Below are positions 34,335 through 42,595 of a stretch of 64,000 nt of DNA, one piece after another (the stretch's first letter is position 1; the number at the start of each line of letters is the position of its first letter). Below the pieces are notes generated by a model. That model made no database searches, was not told where the DNA came from, and saw only the letters and a program-made list of their open reading frames with translations. The translations under genes and the position numbers were made by a program. Source of the stretch: JAGLOK01 sp023139005 (GTDB lineage: Bacteria; Bacillota; Clostridia; Christensenellales; UMGS416); the NCBI GenBank assembly GCA_030637745.1, contig DAOWFX010000043.1, positions 26,066 to 90,065 of the forward strand, in the 5' to 3' direction.

Positions 34335-35969
34335 ATGAAAAGAAGACTATTGATTTTAATAATCTGCATAGTCACACTCTTGGCTATAGGATGCACAAAA
34401 GCGCCAACCTATGAACACTCTGATGAAATCATGAACATTGAAGTAGAAGCAACAGACAACATTGCACCGGACACTACAGTACAACAGGATAGTCCTGTTG
34501 CTACAAAGGAAATAAGGCCACCTTCAAAGACAGTAGATGTATTCTTTGTAAGTTCCTCTCATGATGGAAAGCCAGGGCATTGGATGGGTATCGATGAGAT
34601 GCTTGAGGCGCTCAATGAGAAACTATTAGAGGATCTTAACATCAATGTAAACTTTAATTGGTTTTCAACTGAAGAGTATTCAGATGAGATATCATTGCTA
34701 TTTGCATCCGATGATGCACCAGATATGATACAGGTAGACGAAGGTAGTGCGGATGTAAGGATATGGTCTAGTGAGGGTCACATTGCAAATATTTATGAAT
34801 TTGCACATAGTTATATGCCCAAAACCATGGCAACCATCGGAAATTTCCCAGACTATATTAGCACACAAGCAGCAGATGAAGCGTTGTATGTATTATCCGG
34901 GATTCAATACAACCCTGTGCGGTATATTGTTAGCGTAACAAAAGAAATTAGTGATGAATATCAAAAAGATATCAATACGCTAGATGACTATGATGATTTT
35001 TTGGAGTGGGTAGCAAAGACAAATCCAGATTTAACACCGGGAATTATTGATTTGAATACAGTGATTGATGCATCCATAAAGGGTGCAGGATACAAAGATG
35101 ATGTATCCACTTTTTATAAGCGCATAGAAAACAATCATCTTATAAGCAAGCCCATTGAGGAGATCCCTGAGTTTCACAAAGCATATGAAATGCTTCAAAG
35201 ATGGGATGAAGAAGAACATTATTTTAGTATATTTGATGAAGTTGGATATGCTTGGTATAATGCAATGCGAGAAGGGAGATTGGCTTCAACTATAGCTCCA
35301 TATGAATACATGCGAGCTTCTGCAGTTTTTGCTCGTGATAATTATAGATTTGTCAATCATGTGTTATATAAGGATACAGGGATGATACGAAGTAAAAACA
35401 CAACAGGCTTTGCTTTCTGTGAAAATGGTGATGCAATGATTGAAGCCATGCAATTTCTTGAATGGACACATGAATCTCAGGATAATTATGACCTGATTCA
35501 ATATGGAGTACAAGACAGACATTATGCACTCATTGATAATATGTTAAATTATTCAATTGAGATTTATTTACATAATATTTATGATTGGGAAGGCAGCATG
35601 TGTTTTAAAGACATTACACTAGATCGCCAAATCATCAATGATGCAGTGGATGACTACTATGCATATATTCAATCGGTATCCATAGATAATACCATAACAA
35701 GAGAACAATATTATGAAAATGCAGGTATTGATATCAATGCTGTCAATAAGAAACTTCAAGAGGACACCTCGTTTTTAGATGATATCAACAATAATATAAA
35801 TATGAAACTAGAGGTACGGGGAAAAGAATATTCAGGACTCGTAACAATGTGGGAACTCGATGATTTTTCGTTGACAGTAGATGAAGTCGCACAAAAGCTT
35901 TCAGAGGCGAGTGGCGAAGAGCTTGAAACCTTAATCAATGAGCGCAATGAAATGATGTACTACGAATAA
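34335..35969 (+). CDS. Extracellular solute-binding lipoprotein (copy 2)
   Basis: This 544-residue paralogue of the preceding protein has a lipobox IGC (Cys near residue 20). I start it at ATG 34335, five bases after AAAGGTGG; GTG 34326 lies inside that ribosome site. It aligns almost without gaps to copy 1, including KAPTYEHSDEIMN just after the lipidated Cys and SPVATKEIRPPSKTVDV. Differences cluster in the middle of the protein (about residues 285-305), where binding-site residues may lie, so the copies may differ in ligand. A terminator follows. Confidence 0.82.
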   Translation: MKRRLLILIICIVTLLAIGCTKAPTYEHSDEIMNIEVEATDNIAPDTTVQQDSPVATKEIRPPSKTVDVFFVSSSHDGKPGHWMGIDEMLEALNEKLLEDLNINVNFNWFSTEEYSDEISLLFASDDAPDMIQVDEGSADVRIWSSEGHIANIYEFAHSYMPKTMATIGNFPDYISTQAADEALYVLSGIQYNPVRYIVSVTKEISDEYQKDINTLDDYDDFLEWVAKTNPDLTPGIIDLNTVIDASIKGAGYKDDVSTFYKRIENNHLISKPIEEIPEFHKAYEMLQRWDEEEHYFSIFDEVGYAWYNAMREGRLASTIAPYEYMRASAVFARDNYRFVNHVLYKDTGMIRSKNTTGFAFCENGDAMIEAMQFLEWTHESQDNYDLIQYGVQDRHYALIDNMLNYSIEIYLHNIYDWEGSMCFKDITLDRQIINDAVDDYYAYIQSVSIDNTITREQYYENAGIDINAVNKKLQEDTSFLDDINNNINMKLEVRGKEYSGLVTMWELDDFSLTVDEVAQKLSEASGEELETLINERNEMMYYE

Positions 35970-36000
35970 CCCATAAAAAAATATTGAATGACGAACTACG

Positions 36001-36028
36001 AAGCACTTATTTTCGACAAGTGCTTTTT
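36001..36028 (+). terminator. Intrinsic terminator after the solute-binding genes
   Basis: AAGCACTT (36001-36008) pairs with AAGTGCTT (36018-36025), followed by TTTTT. It also excludes a start upstream of it for the next gene. Confidence 0.85.
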
Positions 36029-36044
36029 CTATATCAAACATAAC

Positions 36045-36088
36045 TTGACCACGGTCAATAAATGTGCTATGATATTGACCGTAGTCAA
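36045..36088 (+). promoter_or_regulatory. TetR-type promoter with two operators
   Basis: TTGACC (36045-36050) and TATGAT (36068-36073) are 17 bases apart. Palindrome 1, TTGACC-AC-GGTCAA (36045-36058), covers the -35; palindrome 2, TTGAC-CGTA-GTCAA (36075-36088), covers the transcription start. Their centres are 30 bases apart, about three helical turns. The TetR gene at 36631 is the likely repressor. Confidence 0.8.
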
Positions 36089-36104
36089 GAAAGAGGAGGA
36101 TAAG

Positions 36105-36599
36105 ATGAATATTTTCAAAGCGATACTATCAAATGGGTTTGTCTTAATGATGCCGATTTTTATTTGGAATATCATCTTCACTTCAAAGCTTCCTTCGCCA
36201 TTTGAGGCAAGAAACTTTGATGTTGGTATTCCTCAATATATATTGCTCGGAGAGAACCTATTTAGAGCTGTTGTATTTATACTGCCAATCTTGTTTACAA
36301 TTGACATGAGCACAAGGGTAGGCAAAATCGGGCTATTATTCTATTTGGCTGGATGCCTTATTTACTTTGCATCATGGCTGCTTATCATTTATATGCAGGA
36401 TTCATCTTGGAGCACTGGTATATTCGGATTTACTGCACCTGCCTATACTCCGATTATTTGGCTTGTCGGTATAAGTTTAATGACAGGATCATACAATATC
36501 AAAATCCCTTACACAAGATGGCACTATCTAGTACCGTGTATTGTTTTTATCGGAGTCCATACCATCCATAGCATTATGGCATACACCAAAATTATCTGA
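36105..36599 (+). CDS. Membrane protein in the TetR-flavoprotein operon
   Basis: This 164-residue protein has about five membrane segments. I start it at ATG 36105 with GAGGAGGA upstream; the longer frame from 35988 runs through a terminator and the promoter and is not credible. It contains short motifs such as LMMPIFIWNIIFTSKLP and TAPAYTPIIWLVGISLMTG. I do not know its function. It is the first gene of an operon with a TetR repressor and two flavoproteins, so a role in redox or toxicant stress is possible. Confidence 0.75.
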   Translation: MNIFKAILSNGFVLMMPIFIWNIIFTSKLPSPFEARNFDVGIPQYILLGENLFRAVVFILPILFTIDMSTRVGKIGLLFYLAGCLIYFASWLLIIYMQDSSWSTGIFGFTAPAYTPIIWLVGISLMTGSYNIKIPYTRWHYLVPCIVFIGVHTIHSIMAYTKII

Positions 36600-36630
36600 T
36601 TGTAGTTGAAGAAGTATAAAGGAGTACTAA

Positions 36631-37236
36631 ATGGTTAAAAAAAGTGAAGAAGTAAAAGAACTATTTATCAAGGTAGCAGATGAGCTCTTTACAGATTATG
36701 GATATGAAAAAGTGAACGTTGCGCAAATATGCAGTAAAGCAGGTAAAGCAAAGGGTTTATTCTTCTACTACTTTGAGAAAAAAGAGAACATCGTAAAAAT
36801 TATCTTAGAAAGACAAATCAAGCAAATGAGTAAAGGTCTTCGTCAAATGCTGACAACGCTTCCGGGTACAGGAGTGGATAAAATGAACTTCCTAATGAAT
36901 GCGTTGATCTTCAGAGATAGTACAGGACCAAAGGCATTGTATTATTTCAAAGATACCATGCTACCCGAGTGGATCGATAGCTATTCGCATCGATTAAAGG
37001 ACAAGTACGTTTATCCAATCATACTCAAAATAGTTCAAGATGGAAGTGATGAAGGAGTGTTTAGAAATGCTACACAAGCTCAAACTGAGATTATCTACCT
37101 AGGTATAAGTCAGTATATGCACAAGCATTATCTTGCAATGGCAGATAATCAATATTATACAAATGCTGTGAATGCGATATCCAGCGTATTAGCAAATGCC
37201 TTAGGGTGCAAAGAGGGACAAATAAAAATCAAGTGA
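36631..37236 (+). CDS. TetR/AcrR family transcriptional regulator
   Basis: This 201-residue repressor has an N-terminal helix-turn-helix (about 10-55; YEKVNVAQICSKAGKAKGLF followed by FYYFEKKENI) and a variable ligand-binding C-terminal domain. It has an AAGGAG site and lies 31 bases after the membrane protein gene. Two TTGAC-N4-GTCAA palindromes in the operon promoter are its likely targets, which implies autoregulation. The inducer is unknown. Confidence 0.92.
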   Translation: MVKKSEEVKELFIKVADELFTDYGYEKVNVAQICSKAGKAKGLFFYYFEKKENIVKIILERQIKQMSKGLRQMLTTLPGTGVDKMNFLMNALIFRDSTGPKALYYFKDTMLPEWIDSYSHRLKDKYVYPIILKIVQDGSDEGVFRNATQAQTEIIYLGISQYMHKHYLAMADNQYYTNAVNAISSVLANALGCKEGQIKIK

Positions 37237-37272
37237 AAATAGGAGTATTGAAATGAAAAGAAAGGATAGAAA

Positions 37273-37827
37273 ATGAATATTACAATTATCAATGGAATTC
37301 AAGATACAAAACATAATAAGTATCAAAAAACGTTGGAGGAAACAGTCACAGCACTCAACAAAGACCATCAGGTGGATATGTTTACAATCGACGATATGAA
37401 TGTAGCATATTGCTGTGGTTGCTTTTCCTGTTGGGTGAAAACACCGGGTATCTGCATATACAAGGATGATGGTGTAGATATCGTGAGAAGTATCGCTAAG
37501 ACAGATTACTTGCTTATAGTATCTCCGGTAGTTGCAGGATTTATCTCATCCAGTACAAAAAAAGCGATGGATCGATTTTTACCGACATTACTTCCATACA
37601 TCAAAATATATGATGGCGAAAGTCACCATGTACCACGTTATGACAAAAGAAGCAATTTAGGACTCGTCTTATTGGATGAAGGTGATTTGGATGATGAAGC
37701 TGTGAAGATTAACTTTGATATAATTGATCGATTAGCAAAGAACTTTCATGCACCAAAAGTATTCAAAGCATGTGCACTATTGGAGAATATCAAGGAGGTA
37801 ATTACAAATGAAATATGTAGTTGTTAA
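37273..37827 (+). CDS. Flavodoxin-fold FMN reductase-like protein, Cys-rich
   Basis: This 184-residue protein resembles NADPH-dependent FMN reductases. It has an N-terminal strand ITIINGIQD, the conserved cysteine block YCCGCFSCWVKTPGICIYKDD and the flavin loop LLIVSPVVAGFIS. The Cys-Gly-Cys-X-X-Cys-Trp block is typical of the subgroup that may carry a metal or act with iron-sulfur proteins. It overlaps the next flavoprotein gene by 20 bases, and is under the TetR operon promoter. A role in quinone or xenobiotic reduction is likely. Confidence 0.85.
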   Translation: MNITIINGIQDTKHNKYQKTLEETVTALNKDHQVDMFTIDDMNVAYCCGCFSCWVKTPGICIYKDDGVDIVRSIAKTDYLLIVSPVVAGFISSSTKKAMDRFLPTLLPYIKIYDGESHHVPRYDKRSNLGLVLLDEGDLDDEAVKINFDIIDRLAKNFHAPKVFKACALLENIKEVITNEICSC

Positions 37828-38437
37828 TGGCTCCCCTCGCGGAAAAAAGAGCAATTCAGATAGAATCATCAGTTGGATGACACAAAACAGTCAAGAGGTT
37901 CAAAAAGTGTATGTTGCAGACATCAAAAAACACGATGAAGCAATGAAAGTGATATTAGATGCAGATCGATATCTTATGGTTTTCCCACTATATACCGATG
38001 CCATGCCGGGGATGACAAAAGCCTTTATGGAGAAGATGCAGCAGATTAATTTAGAGGAGAAATCGATTGTATTTGTAGTACACTCAGGCTTTTCTGAACC
38101 CATACATTCAAGAACGGTGGAAAGATATTGTGCATACTTTACAAAAGCAAACAAGATGAAATATCTCGGATGTGTCGTTATGGGTGGCAGCGAGGCTATG
38201 CAAGTAGCTCCCAATGGATATTTCGGCAAGAAAAAGGATTACTTTGAGGCACTGGGTCAAAACATCATGAAAGGTGAACTGCTGGACCAAGCATTGCTTC
38301 AAAAGATTGCAGGCGCAGAGCGGTTCAGTAAGTTCAAAATCCTTATATTAAGATTTCTACCAACGGACATGTACTGGAATTCTCGACTGAAGAAAAACGG
38401 TGCATATGAAAAAAGATTAGATAAACCATATTCTTAA
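37808..38437 (+). CDS. Flavodoxin-fold NAD(P)H oxidoreductase
   Basis: This 209-residue protein starts VVVNGSPRGKKSNSD, the phosphate-binding loop of flavodoxin-fold FMN reductases, and continues with LMVFPLYTDAMPGMTKAFME and VMGGSEAM. Its ATG lies inside the end of the preceding gene, with AAGGAGG upstream, so they are co-translated. The C-terminal 40 residues form a short helical extension with an Arg/Lys-rich end. It is the last gene of the TetR operon. Confidence 0.85.
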   Translation: MKYVVVNGSPRGKKSNSDRIISWMTQNSQEVQKVYVADIKKHDEAMKVILDADRYLMVFPLYTDAMPGMTKAFMEKMQQINLEEKSIVFVVHSGFSEPIHSRTVERYCAYFTKANKMKYLGCVVMGGSEAMQVAPNGYFGKKKDYFEALGQNIMKGELLDQALLQKIAGAERFSKFKILILRFLPTDMYWNSRLKKNGAYEKRLDKPYS

Positions 38438-38517
38438 TTATTAGATAATAAGAAATATACAAAGAGGGATCAAAGTGATTTTTAAAATCAATAAAAATCT
38501 AATGAAATAAGCTAGAA

Positions 38518-39060
38518 TTATTGTAATAAATTAGTCCAATCTCTCTTTCTTAATCTATATTCTAATCTGTCATGCATCTTTGTGTCGGTATATTCTCTTT
38601 CTTTAGTCATGCCGACTTTTTGCATGATTCTTTCTGATGCGGTATTGGTTTTTGCGCAACCTGCTTCTATTTCTGTGATATTTGTTTTGTTAAAAATAAA
38701 GTCAATGACTGCATTGGCAGCTTCTGTGGTAGTGCCATCCCCCCAAAATTCAGGTAAGATGAAATATCCGAGCCTTGCCCATAATAATGACTTATTATTG
38801 CTTAAAACTTTGAAACCTATTTCTCCAATATATTCTTTGGTTTCTTTCATGATAATGGCAAAATAATATTTTTCTCTATCTGCAAGTGTCGATTGGCTAA
38901 TGTTTTCCAGGAGATGATTTTTGGTTTGCTGTAAAGAATTAGTCTTTAGATCGTGCAAATAATGCATCGCATCATTACCAGACATAAGTTTATGCATGAA
39001 CTTAAGATCATCTAATATATGATCTCTAATTACTAATCTTTTTGTTTCAATTCTTGTCAT
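38518..39060 (-). CDS. GNAT acetyltransferase, RimJ/RimL type
   Basis: This 180-residue protein begins ETKRLVIRDHILDDL, the usual start of RimJ/RimL-like enzymes, and continues with YIGEIGFKVL, the acetyl-CoA region LPEFWGDGTTTEAANAVIDF and the Asn-rich AKTNTASERIMQKVGM. It probably acetylates a protein N terminus or a small amine. Its start overlaps the end of the O-antigen-ligase-like gene by 14 bases and lacks a strong ribosome site, so translation may be coupled. Confidence 0.85.
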   Translation of the reverse strand: MTRIETKRLVIRDHILDDLKFMHKLMSGNDAMHYLHDLKTNSLQQTKNHLLENISQSTLADREKYYFAIIMKETKEYIGEIGFKVLSNNKSLLWARLGYFILPEFWGDGTTTEAANAVIDFIFNKTNITEIEAGCAKTNTASERIMQKVGMTKEREYTDTKMHDRLEYRLRKRDWTNLLQ

Positions 39061-40468
39061 ATTTAGCTTTAAATATATCCTTAAACTTCACACACTCTCC
39101 ACAAGGGAGCGAACCCGCTATCAGCAACATCAATACCACAGGAAAGTTCCTCGCAACAAATACCGGATTCACAAATCCATATCCCATGAACAATGCCCAA
39201 GGAATGAGTCGCATAACTTTATTAGCTGTATAGGGCGACATTCTCATGTTACGTCTAAAGAAAAAGATGAAAAACAATATGAGTGGCATGCAACCAACAA
39301 ATCCATACATCGCCCAATAATCAAGCCAACTGGAGTGATTCCCGATGCCATTAACCACGGTCTTTGTTTTAAAATATGGGCCGACACCAAAGAGTGGATA
39401 CTTCTTGATGGTATCTATAGATACCTTATAAAACTCCCAGCGCGATTCTTCATCATATATGACAACAGTTTCCTCTTCCTCTCCGCCTTCACCGGTGGAT
39501 GTAGGTCGCGGTGCAATGTCGTATTCTGTTACTACAAGTATTAGGTCTCGAAGCTTTGCTTTATACATTTCATTGGTTAGATGTGGTAGCATCCAAGAAA
39601 ACAGTGCAACAATAAGGACAACAGACAGCAATAATACAGCAAGTAGTACTTTTCTTCTTTTTTTGTTCTTATAAAAGATTAATGCATATACTAGCATTAT
39701 AAATAACGACACCATAACGATAATTATGATTCCTGAATATGCAGAATAAAAACATCCCGCAATACATAAAAGATACAGAATGGTTGCAAACACACGATGT
39801 TTCATCTTAGTAATAAGGTATGCAAATACAGGAATGGATATCGCAAGGCCTGTAAAGAATGTATAAGACCCCAATCCTTTATATTCTAGGGGAGCATATT
39901 TTGCAATGTCCTCAAAATAGAATGCATTAAATTGGCGTGCTATGAACGGATCGTTTTGTAGCATGAAGATTGATAATAAACTATGCACAGCATATACAAA
40001 CAAAGCAACATAGACTAAGGTCAACAATACATTGCGCTCATCATAGATACTATACATATAGTCAATCATATACACCGTCATAAACATAATGGTATAAACG
40101 ATTGCCCAGTATCCGTTTTCACCGCGTCCTGCAAGGTAGATGATGGAGATTACCACAAGCCATACTACCATGCTGACTATTTCTGGGATGCGAGATTTAT
40201 CAATGAGGAACTTTTTGCCTCTTTTTCTTTGTCGTACAACACATGATATAAACCATGCCATATAGACAGCAAAGACAACGGGATATCCATATAGTGTACG
40301 CGTAAACGCAGATACAGTTGGAGATGTTAATGAGATAATAAATAGAATTGCAAAAATAATATCCAACTTTAGAAAACACTTAAAGCTCAAAAACACTTTC
40401 CATGAATTTTTTAGATAACCCAAGATTGACTGCGGTATTTTCAGTATATTTTGTTTTATTTTCTCCAA
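39047..40468 (-). CDS. O-antigen ligase / polymerase-like membrane protein
   Basis: This 473-residue protein has about 11-12 helices and the Wzy/WaaL-type large loop: after a short acidic, Glu-rich insert (residues about 325-345) comes SRWEFYKVSIDTIKKYPLFG and then GNHSSWLDYWAMYGFVG. These match the O-antigen ligase family, which joins or polymerises lipid-linked saccharide. The start is TTG 40468 behind AAGGAG. It is downstream of cvpA in the minus-strand operon starting at 42312, and no flippase or glycosyltransferase is in this operon, so it may serve the polysaccharide loci elsewhere. Confidence 0.85.
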   Translation of the reverse strand: MEKIKQNILKIPQSILGYLKNSWKVFLSFKCFLKLDIIFAILFIISLTSPTVSAFTRTLYGYPVVFAVYMAWFISCVVRQRKRGKKFLIDKSRIPEIVSMVVWLVVISIIYLAGRGENGYWAIVYTIMFMTVYMIDYMYSIYDERNVLLTLVYVALFVYAVHSLLSIFMLQNDPFIARQFNAFYFEDIAKYAPLEYKGLGSYTFFTGLAISIPVFAYLITKMKHRVFATILYLLCIAGCFYSAYSGIIIIVMVSLFIMLVYALIFYKNKKRRKVLLAVLLLSVVLIVALFSWMLPHLTNEMYKAKLRDLILVVTEYDIAPRPTSTGEGGEEEETVVIYDEESRWEFYKVSIDTIKKYPLFGVGPYFKTKTVVNGIGNHSSWLDYWAMYGFVGCMPLILFFIFFFRRNMRMSPYTANKVMRLIPWALFMGYGFVNPVFVARNFPVVLMLLIAGSLPCGECVKFKDIFKAKYDKN

Positions 40469-40480
40469 ATTAAATGCTCC

Positions 40481-41191
40481 TTATGTAATCGTTCCCTTAA
40501 TCATATCGATAATGAAGTTGCTATGAAAGTAAAAGCGCCCCAGCTGACTATCTTCTAAGAATACGATGATTTCATTAAACTGCAAGAAAGCAAGTATGAC
40601 TGGTATAATCGAAAATATTAAAAACATCATCAAGAATCCTTGCACGAATCCCAGTAGTGTACCTGCAACACTATCAAATAGCTTTAGTACAGGAAGCTTG
40701 AAGACATAGTCATAAAGTCCAATCAAGATATTAAATGCTATATAAAATATTAGAAATATAATGATAAAGCTTATGATATTGAGTGTCATATTGGCAATTG
40801 TCATTGATAAATAGTCACCCAAGGTCACCACTCCATCTTGTGCAAATGCAGTAGCACCAACATTCTCTGCAAGCAGTGTTCCCAGTGGATGCGCAAGGTT
40901 TGATTTTGCAATGATATCATTGAGTGCTTCTGGGGCTAGGGAGGTTGCTACTGACCGCACATTTTCTACAGCACCCAACATTTCTGAACTATCGGAGTAG
41001 TTGATTAATATGGGAATAATTTGTCCAGATGCTTTGAATGTTTGCGCAAGCTGCGGATGTAGCCACCATGCACCCAATAGTGAGATAAAGAAAGTAACTG
41101 TATTAAGTATAGCCTTAAAGAAGCCTTTGTGATAGCCAACTATTGCAAATAGCATAAAGAGTGCGAATATTCCTAAGTCAATTAATATCAT
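40481..41191 (-). CDS. cvpA: CvpA family membrane protein
   Basis: This 236-residue protein has the CvpA pattern: four helices, an N-terminal DLGIFALFMLFAIVGYHKGF and a C-terminal LFDSVAGTLLGFVQGFLMM. A larger extracytoplasmic loop lies between helices two and three. CvpA homologues support growth in bile or toxins and are linked to purine or colicin V phenotypes; the biochemical role is unknown. It lies between the DUF5711-like gene and the O-antigen-ligase-like gene. Its ribosome site (GGGTGA) is weak. Confidence 0.85.
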   Translation of the reverse strand: MILIDLGIFALFMLFAIVGYHKGFFKAILNTVTFFISLLGAWWLHPQLAQTFKASGQIIPILINYSDSSEMLGAVENVRSVATSLAPEALNDIIAKSNLAHPLGTLLAENVGATAFAQDGVVTLGDYLSMTIANMTLNIISFIIIFLIFYIAFNILIGLYDYVFKLPVLKLFDSVAGTLLGFVQGFLMMFLIFSIIPVILAFLQFNEIIVFLEDSQLGRFYFHSNFIIDMIKGTIT

Positions 41192-41205
41192 AAGTCACCC
41201 ATTCT

Positions 41206-42312
41206 TTAGTGTAGTGCCACTGTGTAGTATTTTTCCCCTGACCGTACAACAACAGCTTTTCCGGAAGAAACACCGATTACTTCATCAATGGCAAAGGTAA
41301 GTTTTGAAAAGCCACGTTTTTTTCCATTAAAGCTCATATTGTATATACCTTGAGGGGATATTGCATATATTTTTTTATCAGTTAATACAGCTCTTAATAT
41401 TCCTGCAGGCATTGAAATTCGGTATTGTTCGCTATTGTTAGGATTGATATACCAAAGCGCAGAAAGAGGCACATCCATTCCTGTTGTATCCACCGGTGCA
41501 AGCAAGAATGTTACGTCTTCACTATCGTTTACGATTGTATCTTGCAGTGCCCATCCATTAATTAACCACTCAGATAATTTCTTGTTGGTATATGTACGCG
41601 ACTGTATATGATGCGTACCAATGATATAGACAAAGTCCTTTACAGGCACGAGGTCATAGCAAACTTGGTCGTTGATTGTTATACGTCCTGTTTGTGAATT
41701 GCCGGGATGACTTGTATAGAGCCTTGTAATGGGCAGTGTTCCATGATAATCAAGCATCAGTGCCCACAGTTGTTCATTCTTTTCACCAAAATATCCAATA
41801 CTTAAAGCCGAAAGAAATGGTTGGACATCTTGCTCGATGAGGATTCCGTTGAGATCATAAACACGAAGCCATAGCTGATCTTCTTCAATCAAAGCTACAG
41901 CATACTGCGAAGGACTGCATGTCGCCATCAATATATTGACAGTACCTAGCTGATGATATGGTTTTGCAATACCTAGTTCATCGATAATCATTATAACATT
42001 TTCTTGCCAGCAAATAGTTAAATCGCCATTTCTTTGCGCTTTCATTTGTACAGCAGGGAGTGTGGTTGTAAAAAGCGCTACACCTTTTGTATCATAGCAG
42101 ACAAGTTGATCTCCAATGACTACTACCGAACCATCATCATATGGAAATACCCCGACATCGACTCCATTCGCAATCTCTACTGCACTTTTTTCAATGGGTG
42201 TTTTTGTAATAAATACTTTTGTAATCAGGAAATAATTCAATGCAATAAAAACAATGATTGCAATGGCAATATATATCGCCTTTCTAAGGCGTACTTTTGC
42301 GGTATATCGCAT
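41206..42312 (-). CDS. Membrane-anchored beta-propeller-like protein (DUF5711-like)
   Basis: This 368-residue protein has one N-terminal helix (about residues 12-34) and a large extracytoplasmic region of repeated beta strands, in which phrases such as LVCYDTKGVALF, LWLRVYDLNGILI and KIYAISPQGIYNMSF recur like propeller blades. I start it at ATG 42312 because CAGGAGA precedes it and the promoter lies at 42352-42381; the longer frame begins inside the promoter. It resembles DUF5711 proteins of clostridia, which have no known function. It heads a cvpA operon. Confidence 0.7.
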   Translation of the reverse strand: MRYTAKVRLRKAIYIAIAIIVFIALNYFLITKVFITKTPIEKSAVEIANGVDVGVFPYDDGSVVVIGDQLVCYDTKGVALFTTTLPAVQMKAQRNGDLTICWQENVIMIIDELGIAKPYHQLGTVNILMATCSPSQYAVALIEEDQLWLRVYDLNGILIEQDVQPFLSALSIGYFGEKNEQLWALMLDYHGTLPITRLYTSHPGNSQTGRITINDQVCYDLVPVKDFVYIIGTHHIQSRTYTNKKLSEWLINGWALQDTIVNDSEDVTFLLAPVDTTGMDVPLSALWYINPNNSEQYRISMPAGILRAVLTDKKIYAISPQGIYNMSFNGKKRGFSKLTFAIDEVIGVSSGKAVVVRSGEKYYTVALH

Positions 42313-42351
42313 GAATATTTTCTCCTGGATATTGTTTAAATTTATTATAGT

Positions 42352-42381
42352 ATTATACATTATATGCATTCAGATATGCAA
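42352..42381 (-). promoter_or_regulatory. Promoter of the DUF5711-cvpA operon
   Basis: On the minus strand TTGCAT (42381-42376) and TATAAT (42357-42352) are 18 bases apart. A second TATAAT lies just downstream. Confidence 0.55.
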
Positions 42382-42516
42382 CATATCAGACGTTTGTATT
42401 TGGTTTGTGCATATTCACAGGTTAAATGCATATATATCATATACTAAAAGTTCAAAGCAATAATATTAACAAACACAAATGTCACAGAAAGTTTAAAAAG
42501 TTTCACAGTATCTCTA

Positions 42517-42545
42517 TTGACTTATATGTAGATTCGGTCTATATT
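42517..42545 (+). promoter_or_regulatory. Promoter of the RND-TetR operon
   Basis: TTGACT (42517-42522) and TATATT (42540-42545) are 17 bases apart. The operator follows immediately. Confidence 0.7.
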
Positions 42546-42549
42546 GATA

Positions 42550-42567
42550 TGACTGACCAGTCAGTCA
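42550..42567. promoter_or_regulatory. TetR-type operator TGACTGAC-CA-GTCAGTCA
   Basis: The two 8-base arms are perfect inverted repeats around a 2-base centre. It lies on the predicted transcription start, and the operon encodes a TetR protein (45830), so autorepression is likely. Confidence 0.8.
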
Positions 42568-42595
42568 GAAACTAACTATATACTTGGAGCAAAAC

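Noticed and set aside
35988..36104. Upstream extension of the TetR-operon membrane protein
   Set aside because: It would be translated across an intrinsic terminator, promoter and two operators; ATG 36105 has a full ribosome site.
38446..38470. AT-rich hairpin between the flavoprotein and GNAT genes
   Set aside because: It is bulged, almost all A-T pairs and has no T-tract, so I do not claim a terminator.
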